From positions 1 through 64,000 of the forward strand of contig JABLXH010000025.1 in assembly GCA_013178155.1 (NCBI GenBank): a DNA stretch of 64,000 nt, in the 5' to 3' direction. Source of the DNA: Armatimonadota bacterium (lineage in GTDB: Bacteria > Armatimonadota > Zipacnadia > Zipacnadales > UBA11051). The translations under genes and the position numbers were made by a program. Position 1 is the stretch's first letter, and each line of letters opens with the position of its first letter. The notes beneath the pieces are model-generated. The model searched no databases. It was not told the DNA's origin and saw nothing but the letters and a program-made list of their open reading frames with translations. Positions 8,012 through 15,200 of the stretch are shown in pieces.

Positions 8012-8041
8012 ACTATAGCAGCCACGCCCGGCCACTGTCAA
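8012..8041 (-). promoter_or_regulatory. Promoter of the fluoride-responsive operon
   Basis: Minus strand: perfect -35 TTGACA (8036-8041), 18-base spacer, -10 TATAGT (8012-8017). The predicted start near 8005 coincides with the 5' end of the riboswitch aptamer. Confidence 0.88.
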
Positions 8042-8058
8042 CGCACGCCGACGCAGGA

Positions 8059-8088
8059 TTGACCCGCCCTCTCAACGAAACGTATAAT
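8059..8088 (+). promoter_or_regulatory. Promoter of the beta-propeller lipoprotein gene
   Basis: -35 TTGACC (8059-8064), 18-base spacer, perfect -10 TATAAT (8083-8088). It is back to back with the fluoride-operon promoter; the two -35 boxes are only 17 bases apart. Just downstream, CCCGGG repeated around ACGAAA can fold into a small hairpin in the leader. Confidence 0.8.
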
Positions 8089-8194
8089 CCCACCCGGGAC
8101 GAAACCCGGGGGGGTGATGACTGTCCTAAAGAGGCAGCGACAATGCCCAGCGGCGGCTTTCTGCCCGCATGGTGCGAAGGGAGTCCATCCATTC

Positions 8195-9130
8195 ATGAAG
8201 TGCGTAGACTTGCGCTGGGGCACCGTTGTGGTGACAGGCTTGTTGGTGGCGGTGCTGGCAGGCTGTAGTGGTTCCGGTGGCCAGATCGTCTATCAGTACG
8301 TATCAGAGCGTGTCAGCTACAATCCCGATGGCACTCGACTGGCCTTCGCGGCTCTGGGTGGGAATGGCCTGCAGTACACTTACACCATCTACAACAACGG
8401 TGGGGCGCTCACACTGCTTACACCATCAGACAACGACACCGACCTCACTGACGAGGGAGGCAAGCACCCCGCCTGGTCGCCCGACGGGCAGGACATCTGC
8501 TTCGCCTCGCGGCGCGGGGGCAGTCAGGCGCTGTTTCTCATGGACCCGACTGTTGGTGACCGGCTGCGCCTGTCCAAGCTTACCGATGACAGCGGCGCCG
8601 GCGCCGACGACCAGCCCAGTTGGTCACCTGACAGCCAGCGTATCGTCTTCGTGAGCAACCGGCGGGCCGGAGGCGATGCCTGGGACATCGTCATCATCAA
8701 CCGGGATGGCAGCGGCCGGACCGAGCTCGTCACGGATGGGGCAATGAACCAGTGGCCCGTGTTCTCACCCGATGGCACCAAGATCGCTTACCAGAGCAAC
8801 GCTGCCGGCAACAGCGACATCCTCGTCCTGGACCTGGCGACCATGGTGGCCACCAACCTGACCGGCCCGAATGGCTTCCGGGAGGAAGCGCCTAGCTGGT
8901 CTCCCGACGGCAGCACCATCGCCTTCCACTCCAATCGCGCCGGCGACTTCGATATCTGGTTCATGAACGCCGATGGCACTAACGTGCGCCAGTTCACCCG
9001 CGATGCTCGCTCCGACGGTTACCCGGTGTGGAACCACGACGGCTCCCGCCTGGCCATCACGCGCGATCGGGAGATCTGGACCATACGGGCTGACGGCACT
9101 GACCCGCGCCAGCTCACCCGCCGGTTCTAG
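8195..9130 (+). CDS. TolB-like beta-propeller lipoprotein
   Basis: 311 aa. The N-terminus is a lipoprotein signal ending in the lipobox VLAGC (Cys 24), so the protein should be lipid-anchored outside the cytoplasm. The body is a run of WD40-like PD40 repeats of the TolB type, with blades marked by 'SYNPDGTRLAF', 'PAWSPDGQDICF', 'PSWSPDSQRIVF', 'PVFSPDGTKIAY' and 'PSWSPDGSTIAF'. The ATG at 8195 was chosen because it starts the signal peptide and has GAAGGGAG upstream; an ATG at 8114 would bury the signal. It is not the Tol-system TolB (no Pal/TolA neighbours). A perfect terminator follows. Ligand unknown. Confidence 0.88.
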   Translation: MKCVDLRWGTVVVTGLLVAVLAGCSGSGGQIVYQYVSERVSYNPDGTRLAFAALGGNGLQYTYTIYNNGGALTLLTPSDNDTDLTDEGGKHPAWSPDGQDICFASRRGGSQALFLMDPTVGDRLRLSKLTDDSGAGADDQPSWSPDSQRIVFVSNRRAGGDAWDIVIINRDGSGRTELVTDGAMNQWPVFSPDGTKIAYQSNAAGNSDILVLDLATMVATNLTGPNGFREEAPSWSPDGSTIAFHSNRAGDFDIWFMNADGTNVRQFTRDARSDGYPVWNHDGSRLAITRDREIWTIRADGTDPRQLTRRF

Positions 9131-9155
9131 TCGCGCCGCCAGCGTCTGACACAAC

Positions 9156-9188
9156 GGGGAACCGCCTGATGCCGGCGGTTCCCCTTTT
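9156..9188 (+). terminator. Intrinsic terminator after the propeller lipoprotein
   Basis: GGGGAACCGCC (9156-9166) pairs perfectly with GGCGGTTCCCC (9174-9184) across a 7-base loop, followed by TTTT. Confidence 0.92.
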
Positions 9189-9197
9189 CGCTGGCCG

Positions 9198-9226
9198 TTG
9201 CGGTGAACTGCCGAATGTGCTATACC
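9198..9226 (+). promoter_or_regulatory. Candidate promoter of the TIM-barrel isomerase gene
   Basis: TTGCGG (9198-9203), 17-base spacer, TATACC (9221-9226), 40 bases before the ATG at 9267. It matches moderately and lies directly after the preceding terminator. Confidence 0.55.
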
Positions 9227-9266
9227 ACTGACCTGACAGCCTATCCCTCACTGGAAGTGATCCCCC

Positions 9267-10088
9267 ATGTCCTGCAAGCTGATGATTGGCGTGATGCTGC
9301 ACCTGCACGAGGGCGGCGCCGACGAGGCGATGGCCAAGGTCCGCGGACTCGATCTGCCATCGTGCCAGGTCGGCTGGCCGCCGTTTGGCAGCCTGGAGAC
9401 CGGCGAGGCTCTACGGGCAGCCGCTGACGCCCATGACGTGACCATCACGACACTGTGGGCCGCGCTCCCGGGCCCTGCGGTGTGGAACTTCACCGAGGGG
9501 CCGTCCACCATCGGCCTGGTGCCGGGCGAATGGCGTGCCGAGCGGGTGAAGGCCCTGCAGGCCGCGGCCGAGGTGGCGGGCAAGATCGGGGTGCAGTCTA
9601 TCACCACCCATTGCGGGTTCATTCCCTTTTGGCCCGGTGACCGGCTGTATATTGAAACAGTCGCGGCCCTGAAGGACGTCTGCGCCGCCTGCCAGGACAA
9701 CGGTGTGGAGTTCTGGTACGAGACCGGCCAGGAGACACCCATCACGCTTCTGCGCACTATCCAGGATGTCGGCTATGACAAGCAGGGCATCAACCTGGAT
9801 CCCGCCAACCTGCTGATGTATGGCAATGGCAATCCTGTGGACGCGTTGGACGTGTTTGGGCAATGGGTCCGCGGCGTTCACGCCAAGGATGGGGAGTACC
9901 CCACTGACGGGGCGAACCTGGGAGTGGAGAAACCCATGGGCGAAGGCCGGGTCAACTTCCCGGTGCTGGTACCGAAGCTCAAGTCGCTGGGCTACTGTGG
10001 GGCCCTGACCATCGAACGCGAGATCAGTGGCGAGCAGCAGATCGCGGACATCAAGCGCGCCATCGCCATTCTCGAACCCCTGTGCTGA
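9267..10088 (+). CDS. Sugar phosphate isomerase/epimerase-like TIM-barrel protein
   Basis: 273 aa of the AP-endonuclease-2/xylose-isomerase-like TIM-barrel family. Recognisable strands carry 'SITTHCGFIPFW', 'EFWYETGQETPITLLRTI', 'GINLDPANLLMYGNGNPVDAL', 'VRGVHAKDGEYP' and 'ALTIEREISGEQQ', with the metal-ligand Glu, Asp, His and Glu in their usual places. Members isomerise or epimerise sugars and inositols using divalent metal; the substrate here cannot be told from sequence. The monocistronic layout (promoter, gene, terminator) is clear. GGAAGTGA precedes the ATG. Confidence 0.88.
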   Translation: MSCKLMIGVMLHLHEGGADEAMAKVRGLDLPSCQVGWPPFGSLETGEALRAAADAHDVTITTLWAALPGPAVWNFTEGPSTIGLVPGEWRAERVKALQAAAEVAGKIGVQSITTHCGFIPFWPGDRLYIETVAALKDVCAACQDNGVEFWYETGQETPITLLRTIQDVGYDKQGINLDPANLLMYGNGNPVDALDVFGQWVRGVHAKDGEYPTDGANLGVEKPMGEGRVNFPVLVPKLKSLGYCGALTIEREISGEQQIADIKRAIAILEPLC

Positions 10089-10122
10089 AGCCGCCGGCCA
10101 CCGTTGGCGATGCCGAAGTCAG

Positions 10123-10154
10123 CGGGCCTCCCCGTCTGGGGAGGCCCGTTACTT
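10123..10154 (+). terminator. Intrinsic terminator after the TIM-barrel gene
   Basis: CGGGCCTCCCC (10123-10133) pairs with GGGGAGGCCCG (10138-10148) around a GTCT tetraloop and is followed by TTACTTC. The poor U-tract makes the efficiency uncertain, but the stem is perfect. It may serve both strands. Confidence 0.75.
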
Positions 10155-10173
10155 CACTCCGCCGTGGGACCAC

Positions 10174-10296
10174 CTAGTCCTGCGCCGCTGGCCGCTCCTG
10201 GGCCTTGTCCGCCTCGGCCGCCTGCTCTGCCGCCATGTCGCGGTTGGCTTCCTTTCCAGCCACGGGCTTGGGTAAGCAGGTGCAGGAGGAAGTCAT
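10174..10296 (-). pseudogene. Relic of a GH4 C-terminus (duplicated gene tail)
   Basis: A short minus-strand frame of 40 codons begins with ATG at 10296 and stops at 10174. Its last 30 residues (ending QAAEADKAQERPAAQD) align without gaps to the end of the GH4 enzyme (ending QAAEADKAQERPAAEE, stop at 12243). The DNA of 10174-10272 matches 12243-12341 at most positions, with one 30-base stretch virtually identical. No ribosome site is visible. I read it as the leftover 3' end of a second GH4 gene whose body was lost; a real small protein is less likely. Confidence 0.65.
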
Positions 10297-10335
10297 CGCC
10301 CGGACAGAGTCCGCGGAGGCCTGGCCTCGGCCCCG

Positions 10336-12216
10336 TCAGGGGTACACCGGAACCGTGTGGACCACCTCGACCGTATGGGCAGGGTCGCTGACTTGCACCC
10401 GGAAGCGGTACTCGCCCGGGACAGTCATGCCTGTCACCTTGCACTCCGCCTTGTTCGGCGTCTCCAGGGTCGCCGTCGCGCCTCGTGGCTGCTGGACTAC
10501 GCTCCAGCGGAAGGCTGTCGGATCACCCTCCACATCCCACGCCCCCGCTCGCAGCAGCGTCCCACCATCGGCCACCGTGACCCGCACCGGGATGCGGTTG
10601 TGCACATCGATGGGCACCGGCGGCTGGTTCCCCGCGAAGACCTTCAGGCGCACCTCGCGGGTCACCGCCTGCTGCCCGTCGCTGACCTGCACCGCAAACG
10701 CGTACTCACCGGGGACCGCCAGACCGTCGACCGTGGCTGTCGCCTGGGTTGGCTCGGCCAGCGTCACAGTGGCCCCCTGCGGCTGCGCCCGCACGGACCA
10801 CCGACATGCCAGCGTGTCGCGGTCAGGGTCCGTCGCTGCGGCCGTCAGTGTCACCTTACTGGCGGGCAGCGTCAGGTAGTCCGGGTGCGACTGCCAGGCT
10901 ACGACGTTTGGCGCCAGGTTGGCCTCGTCCCGCGGGTAGATGGTGAGCACCGCGTCCCCGGGCACCGTCACCCGTAGGGCTTCGCCGCCGCCAAGCGGTT
11001 GCGGCCCCAGCTCCGCGTACGCCTGCCGCCCGACCGTCTGACACACTCCGTACAGCCCCGGCGGCAGGCCAGCGACTGCCACGGTCTGCGCCGTGGCGCC
11101 CGGGCCCGTGTTGATGAGCACCACCGTGAGCCGTCCGCCGGCGTCAAAGGCCAGCGCCCGCACCGAGGGCGCCGAGACCTCCGTGCCGATGCGCACCGCC
11201 CCCGGCCGAACGTAGTGCGAGACCTGCCGGAAGCGCCAGTACCACTGTCCGCCGTTGAAGGTCGTACTGCTGATGTGGCTCAGCGCCGCCTGGTAGTCCG
11301 GGCCGGCCAGGCCATAGACCTCCCAGTAGGAGGTCCCGCCGATGGTGAGGTCGTCATACAGGTGGTCAATGGTCAGGTCCATGAACTCGGTTTGTGCGGT
11401 AGGCAGGCCCCTGGCGAGTGCGAAGTCGCGCAGCCGAGCCATGTAGGCCTGGTTGTCGTTGCCGTACCAGTGGTATGACACTAACCCGATCCAGTCCCAC
11501 AGGTCAGCCTCGCTGCGCAGCGCCTGGACGTAATCCCACGCGACCTGGGCGTTCACGCACTCGGGGAACTGCAGCCGCGTCGGAAACCCCAGCGCCCTGA
11601 GCCGTGGCACGGTCGCCCGCGCCATCCGCAGCACGAACTGCGGGCTGAAGACGTTGTTATTGCCAGCCTCGTTACAGATGCTCAGGAAGTCGGGGTTGAT
11701 GCCATGCGTGTCGCGCAGGCGAAGAAACATCGCGACGATCCACTCGGCATACTCCTGGGGGTCGGCGCCCATCCAGGGCGGCAGGTCGCCGCTGCTCCCG
11801 CCCTGGAAGAAGGAGGGGCTGACATAGAGGTTGAGCTTCTCACCACGCGCCTCGACCGCCTGCTTCCAGGGCACGACCCACGCAGCGACCCGCGCGTCCA
11901 GGTCCGCCACGCTGAAGCCGGACCAGTTGATGTCCTGGGGGTCGGCGTTGTCATTCTCCCACTCCCAACTCCGGAGCCCGACCTTGTTGCCGCACATGCC
12001 CTCGAAACGCAGCCGGTTGAGTCCGAGGTCGTTGACCGCCCGGTCAATGACCTGGTCCCGTAGCAGCGCCGGGGCGGGCAGCCACGGCGTGGTCTTCCCC
12101 CAGCCGAGGATGGTCTGGTACCGCGTCTGCGGGTCCAGGCGCAGCGCCAGGTCCTGGGCCTGCCCGCAGCCCCCGAAGACTACCAGCATCAGGGCGACGC
12201 CAGCTAACCTTGGCAT
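10336..12216 (-). CDS. Secreted GH30-like glycoside hydrolase with two C-terminal Ig/PKD-like domains
   Basis: 626 aa. A signal peptide (MPRLAGVALMLVVFGGCGQA) is followed by a (beta/alpha)8 catalytic domain at about 25-340. 'YQTILGWGKTTPW' opens it; the likely acid/base Glu is in 'SICNEAGNN' (about 182) and the nucleophile in 'AQTEFMDLT' (about 277), matching clan GH-A and O-glycosyl hydrolase (GH30) enzymes. A beta-sandwich follows at about 345-430. Two domains of about 90 aa then repeat the pattern 'W-S-V-x-Q-P-x-G-A-T-x-T-L' and 'VPGEYxFxVQVSD', typical of PKD/cadherin-like modules. Its start lies 26 bases after the GH4 stop, so they are likely co-transcribed. Confidence 0.8.
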   Translation of the reverse strand: MPRLAGVALMLVVFGGCGQAQDLALRLDPQTRYQTILGWGKTTPWLPAPALLRDQVIDRAVNDLGLNRLRFEGMCGNKVGLRSWEWENDNADPQDINWSGFSVADLDARVAAWVVPWKQAVEARGEKLNLYVSPSFFQGGSSGDLPPWMGADPQEYAEWIVAMFLRLRDTHGINPDFLSICNEAGNNNVFSPQFVLRMARATVPRLRALGFPTRLQFPECVNAQVAWDYVQALRSEADLWDWIGLVSYHWYGNDNQAYMARLRDFALARGLPTAQTEFMDLTIDHLYDDLTIGGTSYWEVYGLAGPDYQAALSHISSTTFNGGQWYWRFRQVSHYVRPGAVRIGTEVSAPSVRALAFDAGGRLTVVLINTGPGATAQTVAVAGLPPGLYGVCQTVGRQAYAELGPQPLGGGEALRVTVPGDAVLTIYPRDEANLAPNVVAWQSHPDYLTLPASKVTLTAAATDPDRDTLACRWSVRAQPQGATVTLAEPTQATATVDGLAVPGEYAFAVQVSDGQQAVTREVRLKVFAGNQPPVPIDVHNRIPVRVTVADGGTLLRAGAWDVEGDPTAFRWSVVQQPRGATATLETPNKAECKVTGMTVPGEYRFRVQVSDPAHTVEVVHTVPVYP

Positions 12217-12242
12217 ACCAGAGCACCTCTGACCCGCGCTAC

Positions 12243-12341
12243 CTACTCCTCCGCCGCTGGCCGCTCCTGGGCCTTGTCCGCCTCAGCCGCCTGCTTCGTC
12301 GCAGCCGCACGGTCGGCTTCCATTTCCTCCACGGTCTTGGT
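12243..12341 (-). repeat. Direct repeat, parent copy of the duplicated GH4 tail
   Basis: This is the 3' end of the GH4 gene that is repeated at 10174-10272 in the same orientation. The two copies bracket the GH30-like gene exactly, about 2.07 kb apart. Confidence 0.75.
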
Positions 12342-13748
12342 ATGCAGGCGCACGCCCGGAGTCGGCCGGTGAGGCACCTGCAGCCCGGCCGCCAACCGCG
12401 CCTTGGCCTCAGCGATGGCGCGGCCGTACTGCGGCAGCCACGGCTCCATTGCTACCAGCATCTCGTCCACCATCTGCCAGATCTCCGGCGGGGTGCACAC
12501 CGCTCCGGTGAGCGGGTCCATCATCATGGCCTGGCGCAGGAGCTGGTCGTCGCCGTGCACCGCCGCTTCCACCGCCAGGCGCTGCACACTGACGCTGGCG
12601 TTGCAGACCGCGGCGCAACCCAACGGCAGGTCACCGATGACCGGCATGTGCAGACCCAGAGCATCCACGAAACCCGGCGCCTCGATGACGCAGTCGTCCG
12701 GCAGGTTGGTGATCACGCCATTATTCCGGACATTGAAGTGCCCACGGTAAATACGGCCCGTCTCCAGCGACTCGATGATGTAAGACCCGTGTTCATGGCC
12801 GCGGTGTTGTGGGTCAAAGCTCCAGGGCTCAGCCTTCATCCAGTTGGGAAAGTCGTGCTCAAACCAGTTGCGCCCCTCGGTGCACACCCGCAGGTACCCG
12901 CCGGTCTCGCCGTTGATCCACGAGCCCAGGTCAATCCAGTTGGGGATCTCCTCTGGACGCTTCCGGTACCACGGCACGTACTCGCTCAGATGCCCGTTGC
13001 TCTCGGTGCTGAAATAGCCGAAGCGGCGCATCATATCAATGCGTACCTTCTCGGTCTTGCTGAGCGTGGGGTGCCGCTCGAAAGCCTCCAGTAGCTTCCC
13101 GGTCAGATCCTCCCCCTTGTGCTGCACCTTGATATACCAGGTCTGGTGGTTGATGCCGGCGCAGATGATGTCGATCTCTGAGGCCGGAATGCCCAGTGCC
13201 TCGCCGATCATCCAATGCCCGCCCTCCACGCCGTGGCACAGACCGATGACCTGTACCCCCCCGCCGTACTTGTTGCAGGCCCAGGTGTTCATGGCCATGG
13301 GGTTGGAGTGGTTGATGAGGATGCAACCGGGTTTGGCGACCTCGCTGATGTCCCGGCAGAACTCCAGCAGCACCGGTATGGTGCGCTGGGCGTACATGAT
13401 CCCGCCGGGCGCCAGGGTGTCACCCACGCACTGGTCCACGCCGTACTTGAGTGGGATGTCAATGTCCAGCGCAAAGGCTTCCAGGCCTCCCACACGCACG
13501 AAGGAGTAGACATAGTCGGCGTCGCGGAAAGCTTCACGCCGGTCCGTGGTGGCCGTGACGCTCGCCGGCAGGCCCGAGTGCTCGATGTCGCGCCGGCATA
13601 GCTGATAGACCATGTCCAGGTTGCGTTCGTTGATGTCGGTGAAGGCGAACTGCGTGTCGCGAAGCTCCGGAACGCACAGGATGTCCCGGACCTGAGCGCG
13701 GGTGAAACCGATGGAACCGGCTCCGACGATGGCGACTTTGATAGGCAT
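12243..13748 (-). CDS. GH4 family alpha-galactosidase/glucosidase (NAD- and Mn-dependent)
   Basis: 501 aa. Family 4 glycosidases cleave through NAD-assisted oxidation at C3 and need a divalent metal. The N-terminal dinucleotide fold is 'KVAIVGAGSIGFTRAQVRDIL'. The metal-site Cys and His appear in 'IGLCHGVEGG' and 'ICAGINHQTWYI', and the Asn/Asp segment 'INHSNPMAMNTWACNKYG' is the family signature. The sequence looks closest to MelA/alpha-galactosidase-type members. The Ala/Glu-rich C-terminal tail (about 30 residues) is unusual and is the part duplicated at 10174. The ATG at 13748 has a perfect GGAGG 8 bases upstream; the longer frame is unsupported. Confidence 0.92.
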   Translation of the reverse strand: MPIKVAIVGAGSIGFTRAQVRDILCVPELRDTQFAFTDINERNLDMVYQLCRRDIEHSGLPASVTATTDRREAFRDADYVYSFVRVGGLEAFALDIDIPLKYGVDQCVGDTLAPGGIMYAQRTIPVLLEFCRDISEVAKPGCILINHSNPMAMNTWACNKYGGGVQVIGLCHGVEGGHWMIGEALGIPASEIDIICAGINHQTWYIKVQHKGEDLTGKLLEAFERHPTLSKTEKVRIDMMRRFGYFSTESNGHLSEYVPWYRKRPEEIPNWIDLGSWINGETGGYLRVCTEGRNWFEHDFPNWMKAEPWSFDPQHRGHEHGSYIIESLETGRIYRGHFNVRNNGVITNLPDDCVIEAPGFVDALGLHMPVIGDLPLGCAAVCNASVSVQRLAVEAAVHGDDQLLRQAMMMDPLTGAVCTPPEIWQMVDEMLVAMEPWLPQYGRAIAEAKARLAAGLQVPHRPTPGVRLHTKTVEEMEADRAAATKQAAEADKAQERPAAEE

Positions 13749-14032
13749 GGGGGACCTCCGTAATGGTATGCGCTTGTTCGTGAGACACGCCCCCCGCTGC
13801 GCTGGGTGAAGTGGCATGCCCACAGAGAAAGGCATCCCCGCCCCAGCAGGAGGGCGTATCCTGCGTCACCGATGCCGAGAAGCCGCGATCGCCCGCCGAG
13901 CGCAGCGGCTGGGGGAGCCCCCGACGCATCTCGGGGAACCCACCAGACTGAACAGGAAGGGCGTTCGCTTTGTTCCGAGGGCGCCGAGATACCCCCTCGA
14001 CGAACCCCTTGCCCCCTGTTCGCTGCCCTCCG
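13749..14032 (-). other. Gene-free stretch between the dehydrogenase and GH4 genes
   Basis: 284 bases upstream of the GH4 start. It is GC-rich with short local palindromes (for example GGGGG-AG-CCCCC). Apart from the GH4 ribosome site I see no convincing promoter, RNA gene or conserved motif. Confidence 0.5.
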
Positions 14033-15067
14033 TTACGGCACCAGCACCGCCTTCAGGGCACTCAGGTTCTCCACTGCCTCAAACGCCGCCTCCCACTCCT
14101 GCAGTGGAAACTCATGGGTGATGATGGCCCGGGCGTTGACTTTCCCGAGGGCCAACATGGACAGCGCCCGGTCCCAACTCGTGTAGAAGGTGGACATGTT
14201 GAAAGTGATAGTGCAGACCTTGGTCTGGAACTTGTCCCAGTCCAGTTGCACCGGCTTCTTGCCGGTCAGGCCGATGGCGCAAATGCGGCCGAGTTTGCGC
14301 ACATAGTCCACCGTGCTGGCGATGGCCGGGGCCGCACCGGAACACTCTACGACGAGGTCCGCACCGCGGCCCCCGGTCAGCTCCAGACACCTGGCGACGG
14401 GGTCCTCCCGCTGGAGATTCACCACGTGCTCGACGCCGACCGCGCGGGCGGTCTTGAGCCGCAACGCCTCGTCGGCATCGGTACCTACTACCATGACTGC
14501 CCGGGCGCCTTCGGCCCGGGCGGCCATGGCGGCGATGAGGCCGATAGGGCCGGGGCCGAGCACCACCACGAAGTCCTCCGGCTCGACCTTCCCGCGTTCC
14601 AGCATGTCGGTCACGATGTTGGCGGTGGGCTCGGCCAGAGCCGCCTCCACGAAGGAAAGACCCTCCGGGATGCGGTGCAGCAAGTGTGGCGGATACGCCA
14701 GGTACCGGGCAAAGGCCCCGTCAATGCCCCAGCCGGGCGAGCGCTTCTCGGGGCAGACCTGGATATTGCCGGTCCGGCACAGCCAGCACTTCCCGCAGGC
14801 CAGCGTATGCGGCTCACCGACCACGCGGTCCCCGACTTGCCAGCCTGTCACTTCGCTACCGACCTGTACCACTTCGCCCGCAAACTCGTGGCCCAGGATG
14901 ACTGGGGGCCAGTACGGGAACTCATCGTGCTTCACGTGGATGTCGGTGCCGCAGATGCCGGCAGCCTTGACCTCGATGAGCACCTGGTCGGGTCGCGGCT
15001 GCGGCTCGGGGACCTCGCGTAGCTCGAGATGACCGACGCCCTTCGCGGTCTTGAGGAGAGCTTGCAT
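14033..15067 (-). CDS. Zinc-dependent sorbitol/threonine-type dehydrogenase
   Basis: 344 aa medium-chain dehydrogenase. Catalytic zinc ligands: Cys in 'AAGICGTDIHVKH' and His-Glu in 'VILGHEFAGEVVQVG'. The structural zinc Cys cluster is 'CGKCWLCRTGNIQVC'. The Rossmann segment is 'VVVLGPGPIGLIAAMAARAEGA' followed by a 'VVGTDADE' strand; the Asp suggests NAD preference. It most resembles L-threonine or polyol dehydrogenases. The ATG at 15067 has GGGAGTG upstream; earlier in-frame codons lie beyond the promoter. The nearby glycosidases suggest sugar or polyol oxidation. Confidence 0.9.
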   Translation of the reverse strand: MQALLKTAKGVGHLELREVPEPQPRPDQVLIEVKAAGICGTDIHVKHDEFPYWPPVILGHEFAGEVVQVGSEVTGWQVGDRVVGEPHTLACGKCWLCRTGNIQVCPEKRSPGWGIDGAFARYLAYPPHLLHRIPEGLSFVEAALAEPTANIVTDMLERGKVEPEDFVVVLGPGPIGLIAAMAARAEGARAVMVVGTDADEALRLKTARAVGVEHVVNLQREDPVARCLELTGGRGADLVVECSGAAPAIASTVDYVRKLGRICAIGLTGKKPVQLDWDKFQTKVCTITFNMSTFYTSWDRALSMLALGKVNARAIITHEFPLQEWEAAFEAVENLSALKAVLVP

Positions 15068-15118
15068 GGGGTCACTCCCTGCTTGGATTCGCTGTCCTGG
15101 AGGGGGCAGAGCAGGGCG

Positions 15119-15147
15119 ATTATACCAGCCCGCCGGAGAAGTGGAAA
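15119..15147 (-). promoter_or_regulatory. Promoter of the zinc dehydrogenase gene
   Basis: Perfect -10 TATAAT (15119-15124) on the minus strand, with a weaker -35 TTTCCA (15142-15147) at 17-base spacing. The -35 overlaps the tail of the preceding terminator. Confidence 0.6.
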
Positions 15148-15168
15148 GGGCCGCCAAGCGGCAGCCCC
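15145..15168 (-). terminator. Candidate terminator of the GH43-like lipoprotein gene
   Basis: On the minus strand GGGGCTGCCGC-TTG-GCGGCCC forms a short GC stem followed by TTTCC, 33 bases after the stop at 15201. Confidence 0.5.
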
Positions 15169-15200
15169 TTCGGTCACCACTTCGGTTCAGCGGAGACGAT

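Noticed and set aside
7839-8025. N-terminal extension of the antiporter
   Set aside because: It would translate through the fluoride riboswitch and terminator; the ATG at 7839 has a strong ribosome site.
8195-9130. Call as the Tol-Pal component TolB
   Set aside because: It has only the PD40 propeller, is a lipoprotein, and no tol or pal genes are nearby.
10154-10444. Minus-strand frame of 96 codons near the GH30 gene end
   Set aside because: Out of frame with the GH4-like relic and with GH30; composition only.
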